DNA of 64,000 nt from contig JAJEKV010000148.1 of NCBI GenBank assembly GCA_021234155.1, positions 560,710 through 624,709 of the forward strand, in the 5' to 3' direction. Below the pieces are notes generated by a model. It saw nothing but the letters and a program-made list of their open reading frames with translations. It had not been told where the DNA came from and did no database searches. This DNA comes from Isoetes taiwanensis (taxonomy: Eukaryota > Streptophyta > Lycopodiopsida > Isoetales > Isoetaceae). The translations under genes and the position numbers were made by a program. Positions 11,077-22,730 of this stretch are shown here, piece after piece (position 1 is the first letter of the stretch; each line of letters starts with the position of its first letter).

Positions 11077-12400
11077 CTTCTGGCATGCTCAATCATACGA
11101 TGTCCGGCTTGTTAGGAGCCATCTCGATGAGGCAACTTTGGAACCATGGGGTTATGTTATATGTTATGTCTATTGAGGTCTCTCTTTGGACCCTCGAGGG
11201 AACTCTGCACGCAACCTCTCAACCACTTCAAAGGCTAGGAAGGCTGCCAAAATCCAAACCCTACAGATTTTGTAGGGTTTACGTATCAGAGCAACAAAAT
11301 CACTCAACTAATTGCATCGTTCAAATGGTAGCTTGTGACCCTCGAAATGCACCTGAAAAGAAAAAAACGGACATCCACATGCATGGATGAATTCCATATT
11401 ACCCATTGGTTACTGTTCTATGTCTTTCAATGTCCTCAAGCAAGAATCGGTCTTCTCAGTCAACGGGTACCAAATCACAGATACAATGCCTTAAAATCTT
11501 CAGATGAAGAGAGTTTCCCCAAATAATCCACTGTATTTTGTCGATTTGCTTGATTCAACATTATTCTGCATGTTTTTTTGGTTCAGGATGTTTCCCAGTT
11601 GGCATATAGGATGATTTAGGCAGATTTTAACTGAAAGAGTGGTGCATGATAGGTGGATTCAAGATTTCTTCGAGTTTTTGGCAGATTTTGGTTTTAGAAA
11701 GGAGCAAGATTTATCCCACAGGTCTATTCAAGAAAATCAGGCCAAGCTATAAATACCAAACCACAAGCGAATTATTAATTGCTTGCATGGCGCTTCACGT
11801 GGGATCTGGCCTGTTGCCGATCCACATGTGAGTAGTTCCACGTCGCCTCCCGGGGAGGGGGGGGGAGGGGATATAGGTGAGAAATAGGCATAGGTAGACT
11901 AGGAGTAGGTGTGCTAGTTTTGCCAAAAAAAAAAAAAGAAAAAGAAAAAAAAAACTTTGGCACACATCCCAATAATCAAGTTTTGAAGGGCTATGTGAGG
12001 CCTTTTTTCAAAAGCATAGATATTTTTCCAAGCCATAACCATTAGAAGACAAATTTTCCAAAAACGAGAACTTTTAGTTTTTGGGAATAAAATGGAAAAG
12101 GGTCAAATGACACGGCAAGAAGACAAATTTGCAAGGTTGACATGATAAAAGATGATGTGGAAGTGACATGGAATAGTTCCTTTTTCCATAAAGTGGCTTT
12201 TGTAAATATACGTATCCATATAATAATGAATTAGCACTTTTGGGGTGGTGACTAGTCAAATCCTGGTGCCACATCATCACTTTCCCAATTTTTAGCGAAT
12301 TTTAGACTAGTCAAAGTATTTGAGAACCAACTTGGGACTTCTAGAAGAAATATGGATGTGAATGGAAGACAAGATACCACGAGAGTATGGTGGATAGGAC
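11077..12400. other. No gene recognised
   Basis: Contains a G-run near 11858-11875 and an A-rich run at 11925-11955, otherwise AT-rich sequence. Short frames are unsupported. It abuts the broken 3' side of the gypsy reverse transcriptase, so the remainder of pol (RNase H, integrase) and the matching 3' LTR are missing here. Confidence 0.5.
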
Positions 12401-13060
12401 GAAGGGTGAATAAAGCTGCACGCAAGTGCTCCACACGCTCTTCTAACATTTTAGAGTAGATCAAAATATCATCGAAGAACACGAGCATGAATTGATCAAG
12501 CTGAGCCTGGAAAACATCATTCATAAGCCTCATAAACGTGGCTAGCGCGTCAGTAAGCCCAAATGGCATTACTACAAATTCATAATGTACATATCTTGTA
12601 CGGAAAGCAGTTTTAGGAATGTCTTCTTCCTTTATTCTGATTTGGTGGTAGCCAGAGCGCAAATCAATCTTAGAAAAGAATTTGCTACCACTCAATTGAT
12701 CAAACAGATTATCTACTCTTGGCAAAGCATAACCATTCTTGATGGTAATCTGATTCAACAATCTGTAATCAACACATAGGCGCAAACTGCTATCCTTTTT
12801 CTTTACAAATAGGACAGGAGCTCCAAATGGAGATGTATTAGGCCTAATAAACCTTTGTTCCACTAGTTCCTCCAATTGCTTCTTTAATTCCACCATCTCT
12901 ACCATATTAAAGCGATAAGGAGGTCGTGAAGGTGGCGCAGACCCAGGGAACAATTCGATTTCATGGTTCACCTCACGAAAAGGAGGTAATTCTGTAAGCT
13001 TATCAGGGAACACATCCTTGAACTCTTCTCACACATTTTGAATAAGCTGAGGGACGACAG
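12252..13060 (-). pseudogene. Ty3/gypsy reverse transcriptase, truncated
   Basis: The minus frame reads as a plant Ty3/gypsy polymerase domain. It shows the entry region [11 protein letters not shown], the palm motif [35 protein letters not shown], and the catalytic FFDDILIYS box with its two aspartates (near 12465). Homology ends near 12410 shortly after VEHLRA. The rest of the frame is unrelated, so thumb, RNase H and integrase are gone. A frameshift separates it from the protease upstream. In a live element this enzyme copies the RNA genome in cytoplasmic particles. Here it is a relic. Confidence 0.92.
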
Positions 13061-13614
13061 TTTCTTGCACTTCGGCAATTTTGGTTAGCATTCCGACATA
13101 CATAAGTCCCCTTTATGAAAATGCTTTGGCTCGCTTTAACACGATAGCAAGGAGGATCATAAATCATAGGGCGACTACCCAGTCTCTTAAATGACATGTC
13201 TGACAACGTGCAGAGGATAGCTCTCTTCTTACAATCTATATAGGCACCTACAGCTCTCAACCATGACATTCCCATAATTAAATCATAGTTCCCCAGATCA
13301 AGTACTTCAAAATTAGCACAGAATACTAATCCACAAAGTTTAAATTCCAACCGAGGAATACAATCATTCGACATCTTAATCACACCGTCTGCTAACTATA
13401 CTGATCTAGGGTGTCATGCGATCACACGCAAACCCAACTCATCAACCAATCTAGGTGAAATAAAATTATGCATACTACCACTGTCAATCAGGAAATGGAA
13501 AGATTGCATTTGAATGCTACCTAGAAGATGGATAACGTCAGCAGCAAGGTATTCTGGAGGATCTCCACCAATAGCATAGGCGGGCATGTCGGGTTCTACT
13601 TTTAAATCTTCCAC
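13003..13614 (-). pseudogene. Ty3/gypsy aspartic protease, broken
   Basis: Two minus frames in the same register (13414-13614 and 13003-13383) are separated by two in-frame stops. The upstream part has the active-site segment FLIDSGSMHNFIS, a DSG variant of the usual DTGA/DSGA. The downstream part carries LADGVIKM and LGNYDLIMGMSWLRAVGAYIDC, the second half of the retropepsin fold in plant gypsy elements. The protease would release gag and pol products. The stops and the following frameshift make it non-functional as read. Confidence 0.88.
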
Positions 13615-13623
13615 AGTAACAGC

Positions 13624-14127
13624 TTAGGCCCGTGCAGGCCTCTCCTCAGTTCGAGCGTTTCGCGGACCAGCGGCACTCTGCGTACTTGCCGCTCGTCTAT
13701 TCCAGTTTCCTGGAGTTCCGTCACTAACCTGCTGATTACCACAGTTCCCATAAGCAGCATTTCGGTCATACTCAGCAGTCCCAGCAACCTGCTGCCCAGC
13801 ATTATTCATGTTCCTCCATTTACGGGGACAACATGCCGCATTATGCCTAGCCTCTTTGCAGAAGAAACATAATCCTTCCCGACAAGATCGTTCTCGTTCC
13901 TCCTGGCACATCTGAGCTGGTACATTTGTCTGCCTTGCAGGCATAGGACGTACATTTCCTGTAGGACCAGTAGGAACAGCGAAACCCCTCTCTCTCTGCT
14001 TAGGAGGATTTTCCTTTGCAGGTTTCCAATGTTTGGCTGCTTCTTCCCGACTCTGCTTAATCCTATCCTGGACTTGCTCCTTAAACTTAGAAACTCTTAT
14101 AGCTTCTTCCAAGCTAGGATACGTCAC
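13624..14127 (-). pseudogene. Ty3/gypsy gag nucleocapsid part with zinc knuckle
   Basis: The minus frame contains a CCHC-type knuckle, CFFCKEARHNAACCPRK (near 13825-13875), after a basic and proline-rich linker. It begins with a segment typical of the C-terminal gag region of plant gypsy elements (SLEEAIRVSKFKEQVQDRI). It binds the element RNA in the particle. It is separated from the gag core by about 55 bp that is not open in this frame. Confidence 0.85.
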
Positions 14128-14182
14128 TCCCCCCTACAAACTTATCGGCTAATTGTGCCACAGTCATAGTAGGTCCATATGG

Positions 14183-14656
14183 CTATAATGCCCTGAACTT
14201 ATTAGCGTATCCTTCCACGGTGTCCTCTTGAACAAGATTCTGGAATTTATTCATCTGCTCCAGTTCAAACCCAGCAGGTAGGTAATGAAGTTTGAAGGCA
14301 TCCTTAAAAGTATCCCATGAAATTTGGTTCAGAACCAAAAGATTATCTTTTTTATACTCATCCCACCATATCTTAGCAGGTCCAGTCAGCAACATATCAG
14401 CAATAGTTGCTTTCAGCAACTCTGGGGTTTTCTTGACTTCAAAATAGAACTCAATTCCCTTTAGCCATGCATCGGTATCCTTACCCGTGGTATCCTTACC
14501 ACTGAAAGTCTCCCATTTGAGCTGCTTCAAAACCTTATTAACTTCATCAAGATCATCATTCTTCTTAGCAACCTGTTGTTGCATAGTGGCCAGCTGTTGC
14601 TGCATAGCTGCCAAAATCTGTTCAGTTAGTAGTACCTCCAGCTCCCGCATTGTCAC
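14183..14656 (-). pseudogene. Ty3/gypsy gag capsid core
   Basis: 157 codons on the minus strand. A glutamine-rich coiled-coil-like start (AAMQQQLATMQQQVAKK) leads into the retrotransposon gag domain: WETFSGKDTTGKD, AWLKGIEFYFEV, LTGPAKIWWDEY, WDTFKDAFKLHYLP and EDTVEGYANKFRAL. The order and spacing are those of plant chromovirus gag. The ATG at 14656 lies about 140 bp downstream of the primer binding site, as expected for a leader. Confidence 0.9.
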
Positions 14657-14794
14657 CCTCGTTTCCAGACATCCTGCTATTCACCTGGAAAAGAACAATA
14701 ACGGTTATTCCCACGCCAAACTATTCTACTTTATAGTATAATTCCTCCATTCTTATCCCATAATTCCCACATCCCGAAGGTGTCAGAAACCTTC

Positions 14795-14806
14795 GCTCTG
14801 ATACCA
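14795..14806 (-). promoter_or_regulatory. Primer binding site, tRNA-iMet type
   Basis: The minus strand reads TGGTATCAGAGC, the classic plant LTR-retrotransposon PBS complementary to the 3' end of initiator methionine tRNA. It lies three bases inside an LTR end reading CGTCTCA (14810-14816) and upstream of gag, which fixes the orientation of the element. Confidence 0.93.
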
Positions 14807-14906
14807 AGCTGAGACGGACCCAGCCCCCTTGGCTTGGGCCGTCGACCGCGTTACCACAACCACACTTAAACAAGATAACCCTAACTATCGTAGCAATATA
14901 AATTCA

Positions 14907-17637
14907 CTAGTAATGGTGCCCAGCGTTGCTGGGCATAAGTTGGGAGCCTGTAAATGTTTTATGTCGTTGAAAGGTTTCTTGTTATTAAAGTTGGAAGGCC
15001 ACACAAATATACACCTTGGCACATGGCCTTGTCTCTTCATATGCAAATGCCAGAATCATAATCAACGTATTTTCAATGAGGATTGGTGACTCATTTGATG
15101 AAACAATATGTGAATTTGTAGTTAGTTTCTAGGTTTCACTTTTTAATAAAGAGAAGTACATCTAGGCAAATGAGGAGCATTCCAAGCAGCAAGGGAAAAT
15201 TTGATGGTAATCTATGTGAATGATTCATGTGCGTTTTAAGTTCCAACAGGTCCAATTTTCCTTAGAAGATAGCTTGTCTCAACAACTTTGTTTATCACAG
15301 CCTTTCTAAATAATAATTGAAATCAAGGACTTCATATGCATAAATATGAGACATTCGACATTTGTCCCCATTTAATCCTTCAGTCTGGAAAAAATGCAAA
15401 ACATCTGCAAATTTCTGTCAATCCTTAAAGAACGTAGTATACCCTTCTAGAATTTGATGTAGCCTTGTTTTTTATTGAATACGCATTGTACTTAACAATT
15501 TGTTTGCAACCATTTTACAACATTCATTTTGGAGCAAGCTTAGAAAGGAATATCCTTCTCCAATATTGACAGTATTGCAGAATTATTATAATTACTCACA
15601 TGCTTTATAACGTATTCAATGTCCTGACCCCTGGCAGCTCTCCCCATGTTTTCAGCTTCTTTCGGACTTTTTAAAAGAAACATCATCCCAAAAGCAAAAC
15701 TATGTGGCACCGCTTGACATTAACAACCTGTTTTTACGTGAACAATGCTATGAACCAGATAAAATATGCTATGTTAGACATAGTATGCCATATTAGAACC
15801 AGATAAAATAAACTGCCCATCTTGCTCTAAAAAATGGATTGCACGGCAATAGAGCTACATTACTTATCCTGCAAGTGTCTTGTCCATTGTAAAAAAGCTA
15901 AAGTAAGGCAAACTACACCAGCAATATAGAAGAGGAGAAAGGGCAAATCATGACACAAATGAAGCAAAGAAAAAGGCTAGAGCAGCATTGGTAGGGGCTA
16001 TGAATGAGAAAAAACCCTCTGCAGCACATTACTAAGAATATAGACCCCAATCTCAAGACTATTTTTTGCATTGATGATCTTAAGAAGCAATCCTAAAAAT
16101 TGTCCCTCATCTGCGGAAGTTGTCATCAAATTCCTGCACAAATCTTGCATCAATTAACATCTACAACAGATCTAAATATCAAGAAAGGCAAGCTTCTGAA
16201 GGAAGGAGAAATTACCAGGGATGTTTGGCGGTCATTTCTCGAAGCCCTTTGAGAGCAGGATGCTCGCGAGGATAGACACATATTCAAGATATACTACAGA
16301 ATCGAAAAGCCATAGCTGAGGCGAAGTAAAGAAAATGCAAGAAACGACAGATCTAGGGCAAACCTGGTAAAGATTGTCACTTTTGAGCAAGGTTTTGTGG
16401 CCGAGATTATTGATCTGGTCCTCTAACAAACACCGCTAATACCAGAAGCAAGATAACAAAATCATTCATGAAGAATGTTAGCAGAAGCAATAGGTATTGC
16501 CTTATAGAATGTTTGTTTGTCTAATAAGCATAAGATGCTTGTCTGGCTGCAAAGACATGGTAATACTTTGATTTGGATGGCTGCAACAGAGAAAAACTTT
16601 AAGATGAATATATATTTTTTTAAAAGTTTTCATATTACCTCATTCGGCCTTGATAGTCAACAAAATAGGCTTTTCCAAGAAGTTCTCTTGAGCAGCTTCA
16701 AAATGCATCAAATTTCACACCAAACAGAGCTTTCTAAGCAGAGATATCGCACAAAATGTGTAGGGCTACCTTTGGGCTGCGGAAAAGGTATTTGACAGTG
16801 GATGATAGTGTAAGTTTCTGCTACCTCAAGAAGACATTTAAACGGAACAAAATATTCAAACTTACATGGAAGAAGACCCCATTATCTTGCATCGTAGAAA
16901 GAAGGGTTTGCCTTTGCTATTGCATCTCTTGCATCAAGCGCACGCAACATGTAAGCTCTGTAATATCTTTGGCATCTAGATTGGGGTGGGTTTGCAGCTG
17001 CGAATTATGGAAGGCGGAAGCTCATTAAACCATTCTTTATCCGTGTCTTCAATCAAACTTTCTTCCGTGTATAGCTCCTTTAACCCTCTGCATCATAAAA
17101 AGCTCTCAAAATTACTATGCATAGTATGTCACAGCAATGGCATAACAAAGAAGAAATGGCGAAAGCATACCTAGAGCAATGGGCTACAGCACAGACACCC
17201 TTGGTCGTAAATCCAGTACACTTATCCAATCTAAATACCTGCAATGAGCTAGAAAATGTGCGGGCTATAGATATCAGGTCTTCATCGATAACTTCGAGGC
17301 GGCGAAGATGAATGGATTGAAGGGCAGGATGAGCCTTAAATTGTATAGCCGCCTTGGTAATCTCCAGAATCCATGGCTGAGCAAACCCACCCCAATCTTT
17401 GGGAAGCAAAGCAAAATCATAGGGCCTAGGTTTTCCCTTGGGCACCATGGCTGCCGTGGCCGCCATAGCCAAAAAAAAATGAACAGAACCCTAATACGTC
17501 TAAACCCTTTTTTTTTTTGCTTTTTTTAGCTAAAAAGGCTTTTAACGTGACATCATCTACATCGTTGGGTAGATTAATCCGGACCGCCCAATTTAGGGCT
17601 CGGTGCACTACTTACGGTATAACATTATAATATAAGA
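14907..17637 (-). mobile_element. Non-autonomous Helitron HelD1 carrying a COI1 fragment
   Basis: On the minus strand it starts TCTTATATTATAATG at 17637 and ends with the hairpin GCCCAGCAACGCTGGGC, ACCATTA, CTAG at 14907. It is flanked by A14906 and T17638 with no target duplication. The sister copy HelD2 (38337-58362) has about 2.65 kb of own sequence against 2.73 kb here, and the two align along their length. The element holds a spliced COI1-like fragment just inside its 5' end and no Rep/helicase. Sequence between 15.0 and 16.9 kb has no gene I recognise. Confidence 0.9.
16985..17472 (-). pseudogene. COI1-like F-box/LRR gene fragment captured in HelD1
   Basis: Exon 1 (17171-17472) reads PKGKPRPYDFALLPKDWGGF, then HLRRLEVIDEDLISIAR and FRLDKCTGFTTKGVC. 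This matches the leucine-rich repeats of CORONATINE INSENSITIVE 1, the jasmonate co-receptor of SCF ubiquitin ligases (compare the DWGGY and LDKCSGFTTDGL segments of the family). An 83 bp GT-AG intron (17088-17170) follows. Exon 2 begins GLKELYTEESLIEDTDKEWF and then goes out of frame to a stop. Only a small internal part of the family length (about 600 residues) is present, with no F-box, so it cannot act as a receptor. Related TIR1-type genes are less similar in these motifs. Keeping the intron implies DNA-level capture. Confidence 0.85.
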
Positions 17638-20250
17638 TAAGATAAAGAGAACTGTCAAAATGTCTAAATCATATTCATAAGATTCCCAAAATACACAGAG
17701 TTTAGGAGCACTAGGAGCACATATTACAAGACCACATCATCACATGAGATACTATACAACATATAGTTTCAAGGCTTATACAAAAGATATGCTGCTGCAT
17801 GTCCAAACGAAACCAGAGATGTCTGCACAACAAAACGTAGCAAATCACTCAGATGCCCCGTCCGAGGTGACTGAAAAGGACCCTGTTGAACCAGAATCTC
17901 CTGAGGGTTCCTCTCCAGACTCCCTATCCAAGAGGTCAACCTACTTCTGTCTGAAGAGGTTAATCAGCAGCTCATAAATTCGGTGCTTTGACACCAACTC
18001 CGGCTCATCATCGGTCTCTCGGAACCACCACGTTACGAAGGAATCCAGGTGTAACGTGATGCTTAGTTCACCCGGACGTGCTATCTTTAGCAACATACAG
18101 CAAGCAAGAAGGGGTTAGTCCACAGGGACTGAGTGGGGAACACTAGGATAGGGAACCAATAAGCATACTCATCATGAAATATCCAGTTATGTCCAATACA
18201 TGACAATAGTTACTCATCTCGCTCCATTATCCTGCAAAAGGTTAGAGAAGTAATCTCAAGCAATTCTCAAGTCTAAATGCATCACTATATGCCTAGGATC
18301 TCTGATCCAGTCCAACGTTCCCCTTGGGTCGCGACCCCAAGGAGACATATTCCGAATCCCTATACGTACAGGCCATTAAACAAGGGGGCTTTCCCCTTGG
18401 CCTCATCCGTCTAGCCCTCTCCCTCTGGCCACGGATGCGGAGTCACGACCGCCCACCCCTCCGAAGATGGGCCGTAAATGCAATGCCAAATGCCACACAA
18501 CATATAATAGAAGAATCTTTACATAGTATAAATCTCCACAAGATAGATTCAACTCATAATCTTAACTGCTATACGTCAAGGCAAGTGGGTCTGCCTTCCG
18601 GAAGATTTTCAATCCATTCTTATCAAGAATCGCAAATGGCTATGCAAAACCTATAGAATCAGGTTAACAGCTTGCCTTGACGTCGTGGAACAAGAAGGGG
18701 TTAGCCATTCTTGCTTCCCCCTTCCCGTTCCACATAACATCATTCATGCAAGAGACCCATATGCCGCAGCATAACCATCAGCATTGGCAATCCTATATTT
18801 TAGAGTAGTAAGCACGCCTTGCGACAATAGTTAACCACTAGCAATAATATAAATCTCAAGCAAAATAATCCCATATGCAAAGGTCATTACTCATAACACC
18901 GTATAAGTTAAAACATAAGTTCATCATGAATGTTTACGGAAATCGCCAAGGCTTGTTAAGGCCGATGTGGATTCAAAGATACAGATCGCAGCCCTGCGTT
19001 TCCAGATCCGGCTAGGTACTGGTCGCATCATGCATGCTCTACTACAGATATAACGAGTTCTACCTCAACTTGGAAGCAAGGATCGGATTATGACTCAAGG
19101 GCAGAGGCTATTCATCTCAGAGGTCGGATTTCCAGAGATATGTGAATCAGATTATGGCAGATTTTGTACACGGTTTGGGCTACAAATGGTTTTGGCAGCC
19201 AAGAGGCAGACCCGACCAGATGGATGAGCAAGCCTTCTGCTCAGGTACTCCCACTAGAATCATATCAAGGCAAGGCCGATTTCCGGCATTGAGGGGTCAA
19301 ATTTGAAAAGCAAGGCCAGCATCTAAGGCGTTTGTTACAGGAGCAATCCACAATACTCAAAGGCCGGACTGCCAAAGACTCAGAATAACACTATGGAGTC
19401 AGATTTTAACCCCCAAGCCAGGTTTTCTACATGATTCAAGCATCACGCATGCAAAAGCGGTCGACTGGCAGACAGAACAAAACTTAGACACAACAATTTC
19501 TATCAGAAGAGCTTGCAGTTGCACAGGGTTGGGCCGAAAATCTTATCAGGAGTCGAGTTTTTACATCAAGGAACCGGATTAGGCTGATCCGACTGCCTAC
19601 TCGGCAGATTATAGGCTGGAGGCTGGATTCAAGATAGTTTAAGAGAAGCCCAAGCATCCGACAAGAACCTATTCATATCTTGTTTATGTTTTCCTTAATT
19701 TCTTTTCTCTTCTAAAACTGTAACCAGGAACCAACTGCACACACAATGCCCACCTCTTATGCTCGGTCTCAGATCCTTGCCGCTTCTACTTGTAATCGCT
19801 TTGCGTCCCTTTTGCTTCAAGCTCCTTCCTCATCCTTCCTCCGTCTTCAGCTTTGCTTCAAGCTGCTTCTGGTCTCGTTCTTATCTGTCAAATTTGCTTA
19901 TATACATTTGAGCCACATGGCAAAAACCACTTGGCATTATCCCATTGGTCTAGATTGACCCAATCGCCAAATCTTTCATAGCTAAAAATTAACAGTTGGC
20001 AATCTATCATATTGCCAGGCATAAGGCTCGATTAGGCATCTTCCTAATCAGAAGGGTGTGCCAGATTTGGCATGGCATCCCTTGGCACGAATGACGAGCC
20101 TCGCTCCCTTATTTTGTGGTGCTCACCTTTTTAACTTAAATATATTAAAAGCTTAAATAACCTTAACTAATGAATTTCCATCGTTTAAAATCTCACTGCT
20201 ACAAAGCAACACCAAGCTACAGGGATCGTTACATTCTCACCTTGTAGAAT

Positions 20251-20640
20251 TCAACTCATATCCTCATGAGTTACTGGAAAAGACGGATAGAGCTCCTTGA
20301 ACTTAATAGCGTCCTCCCAGGTCGCGTCTTCTTGTGGATATCCTGCCCATTGGACTAAATATTTTTCAATGGTTCTGCCTCGCAGTATTTTAGTGTCAAT
20401 TTGCAAAATCTTCTGAGGTCTGACTGCGAGAGTTTCTTCGACTGAAACCAGATTATCTCGTGGCAGTACATGAGATGGGTCGGGTAGATACTTTACTGAC
20501 ATGGAATACGTTATGCACCTTAATCTCAGGCGGCAATTCCAAACGATATGCAGCATTTCCTACACACTGGATAATTTTAAAAGGCCTTGCATACCTAGGT
20601 GCTAGCTTCCCAGCTTTCTTAAATCTCAAAGTACCTTGCC
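20251..20640 (-). pseudogene. Chromovirus integrase tail and chromodomain
   Basis: The minus strand reads the integrase C-terminal module (FKKAGKLAPRYARPFKI, then AAYRLELPPEIKVHNVFHVS), followed by a frameshift and then a chromodomain: IEKYLVQWAGYPQEDATWED. The chromodomain tethers the integration complex to chromatin in Ty3/gypsy chromoviruses. The frame ends 18 bp before the LTR start at 20233, as expected for the end of pol. Catalytic integrase is absent, since homology stops at about 20640 where a different gene fragment begins. Confidence 0.88.
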
Positions 20641-21060
20641 TTGTCCCACAAAACTGGAAAGTTTGAATTATATTGTGGTGACTAGTGTGTGCAAGGCATC
20701 CAGCTACAACGTGACTACATGTTGCAGTTCATTTGTTGCACTTGTCTGCACATTTGTTGTTCACTTCGACAATCAATCACTAGCTGTGCCACAGATTTGG
20801 CTTACTACAGTGCTGGCTTATTCAGTGATCAATGTGTTCATGTGTTGACGGAAAAAATGGTTTGGCATGCCCATTAGTTCCAGCTCCTGCACCAAATGCG
20901 TCAAACGCAGCAGCACTGCTTCACCACAATATTGTTCTAGGCCTTGTAGCATTATCCACAGTATTACTTCTTACATTCTTTGATTCCGGCATAGGAATAA
21001 CCTCAATTTCGGCGGATAGAGGTGAGCAGTAGAGCAACATTCTGCAGAATGCCACTCTAG
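20641..21060 (+). pseudogene. Cys-rich GPI-anchored-type protein fragment, copy 1
   Basis: One frame reads SSYNVTTCCSSFVALVCTF and DNQS. After a shift it reads TDLAYYSAGLFSDQC, and after another GLACPLVPAPAPNAS followed by a hydrophobic stretch, NIVLGLVALSTVLLLTF. A cysteine-rich ectodomain, a proline/alanine linker and a C-terminal hydrophobic tail are the layout of plant GPI-anchored surface proteins. I do not recognise the exact family. Frameshifts (one beside an A6 run) break it. A second copy starts at 21180. Confidence 0.55.
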
Positions 21061-21466
21061 TAGTGATAGTTCCATTCCGATCAAGGGTAATTTCTTTTAT
21101 GCCTAATGGCAGTTGGATATGCAATCTCTAGTAATATTTCCAAAAGTTTGTTTGCTTCCATATAAATGTTATGGGTGCAGCTTGTCCCACAAAGATGGAA
21201 AGTTTGAATTATACTGTGGTGACTAGTGTGTGCGAGGAACCATCATCCAATTAAATTGGGATTATGTCAATTCCAAAATCACGCCAACCTGCAGTTGTTT
21301 TCTAGGGGATTTTTGTTTTTTTTTATCTTTTTTTTTACTTGATAAATCACGTAAATGTTGCAGTTCCCATGAGTCGTTTTAAATGCGACTTGAAATATGC
21401 AAAACAGAAGGGCAAGTTGTTTAATTTCATGACATCAAAATCCAAGAACATTGGAACAAAAATTTT

Positions 21467-21720
21467 TCGGGGCAAGAGCAACCCCGAAATTATGGATACA
21501 TGAAACAAATATCATTAAAAACAATCATATTTTCAAATAAAACATTAAGGGATCAATCCATGTTTTTCCATATATTTAACAAGGTGTGTTTTTTTTTTTT
21601 GGGCAAGAACAACCTTAAAATTATGGATATATCAAACAACTATCAATAAAAATAATGATATTCCAATTAAGGAATCAATCCATGTTTTCTTACATAAGAA
21701 ACAAGATTATCTTCCATGTT
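21467..21720. repeat. Diverged tandem pair, about 130 bp unit
   Basis: Two adjacent units share GGGCAAGA(G/A)CAACC, AAATTATGGATA and GGAATCAATCCATGTTTT. They lie inside the 4.1 kb TIR element near its left end. Confidence 0.65.
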
Positions 21721-22269
21721 AGCTGCCTTGTCTAGTTCTGGATGCGATTCTAACACTCCACAAACTGTCATCCCCCTAGCCAAATTATTCACAATAGCTA
21801 TAAATTGGACTATGAACTCATGTGTTGCAAAGTTGTTCGGATCATAAGATGACGGATTCTGGGCTTGAGTTTGATGGTAGAAGCACACGAGGTATTATAA
21901 AAAGAGACAAACTTCTTAGCATTAATAACATCATATCTTGTAATGGAAAAGTAAGAAAGATATAAGATGACAAGTATATAACAAGTATGTCACATTTTTC
22001 ATGTGGACAAGGAAACTTAATATTATCCAATAGAGAAATGAGATTGATACTAGAGATTCTCCAGCTAACAGCAAGACGAGCAAGACGGGAGAAAGATGAC
22101 TATATCTTCTAGCCAAGTCCTTTCTAATTATTTTCCAGGCTACTCTTAGAGTTCCCTGCACTTGTGCATTATTTGATTCGATGATTGAGGTGTTGTGGTC
22201 TGCAAGTTCAAACTCGTCATCACATTCCTCTAATTATTTCAACAACTAAACTTAGTTATGGAATAAAAC

Positions 22270-22625
22270 AAATGACGCCAAGCGTGTATTGTAAAGGAAA
22301 CTTAGTTATGAAACAAAACAAATCACACCAAGCCTGTATTAGCAAGTATAATATTCTAGAGGAAACCTAATATGAAACAAAACAAATCACGCCTAGCGTG
22401 TATTAGCGTGCACAATAATATTGTAAAGGTGAAGTTGAAGATATACCTTATACATCAACACCATTGTAAGATCCAAGCAAGGAGTTTTAGCACTAGGGAA
22501 TTGGTTTTTTATTGTTAAGGTGCTAATATGTGGTCTAGGATCCACTCTGCTATAGACCAATGCACGCTTGGCGTGATTTAAGATATCCACTCTTCTGGAA
22601 AATCACGCTTAGCGTGTCCTAAATT
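22270..22625. repeat. Palindromic CACGCCAAGCGTG-type motifs
   Basis: Variants of the palindrome CACGC(C/T)(A/T)(A/G)GCGTG occur near 22272, 22325, 22386, 22568 and 22606. A further copy lies at about 24418, and half-sites occur at about 21281 and 24772. Subterminal repeats of this kind usually bind the transposase of the mobilising family. That is an inference here. Confidence 0.6.
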
Positions 22626-22730
22626 CCCTCTTATACTTGACTAAAAACTCATAAGAAAGCTCTAAAAAGAAAACTCAGACGAAAGCTTAAAAAAAAAAAA
22701 TCGGGTAAGGATAAATGCCTGCCTATCGGG

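Larger units (their letters stand above)
14810..20233 (-). mobile_element. Gypsy LTR region, interrupted by Helitron HelD1
   Basis: On the minus strand a TG start, TGTAACGATCCC, lies at 20233 next to a purine-rich stretch (20234-20247). A CA end, CGTCTCA, lies at 14810 next to the PBS. Without the Helitron (14907-17637) this leaves about 2.7 kb, long but possible for one LTR. A TATA motif (TATATAAG, minus) sits at 19897-19904 and a quasi-palindrome at 18322-18342. A minus frame at 17872-18075 looks codon-like but has an internal stop and is unrecognised. Because no second LTR is in the window, I cannot prove that both ends belong to the same LTR. Confidence 0.55.

Noticed and set aside
16756-17028. 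90-codon plus frame also present near 46155-46379 on minus
   Set aside because: Conserved only because both lie in sister Helitrons HelD1 and HelD2; it is antisense to the COI1 fragment region and shows no domain.
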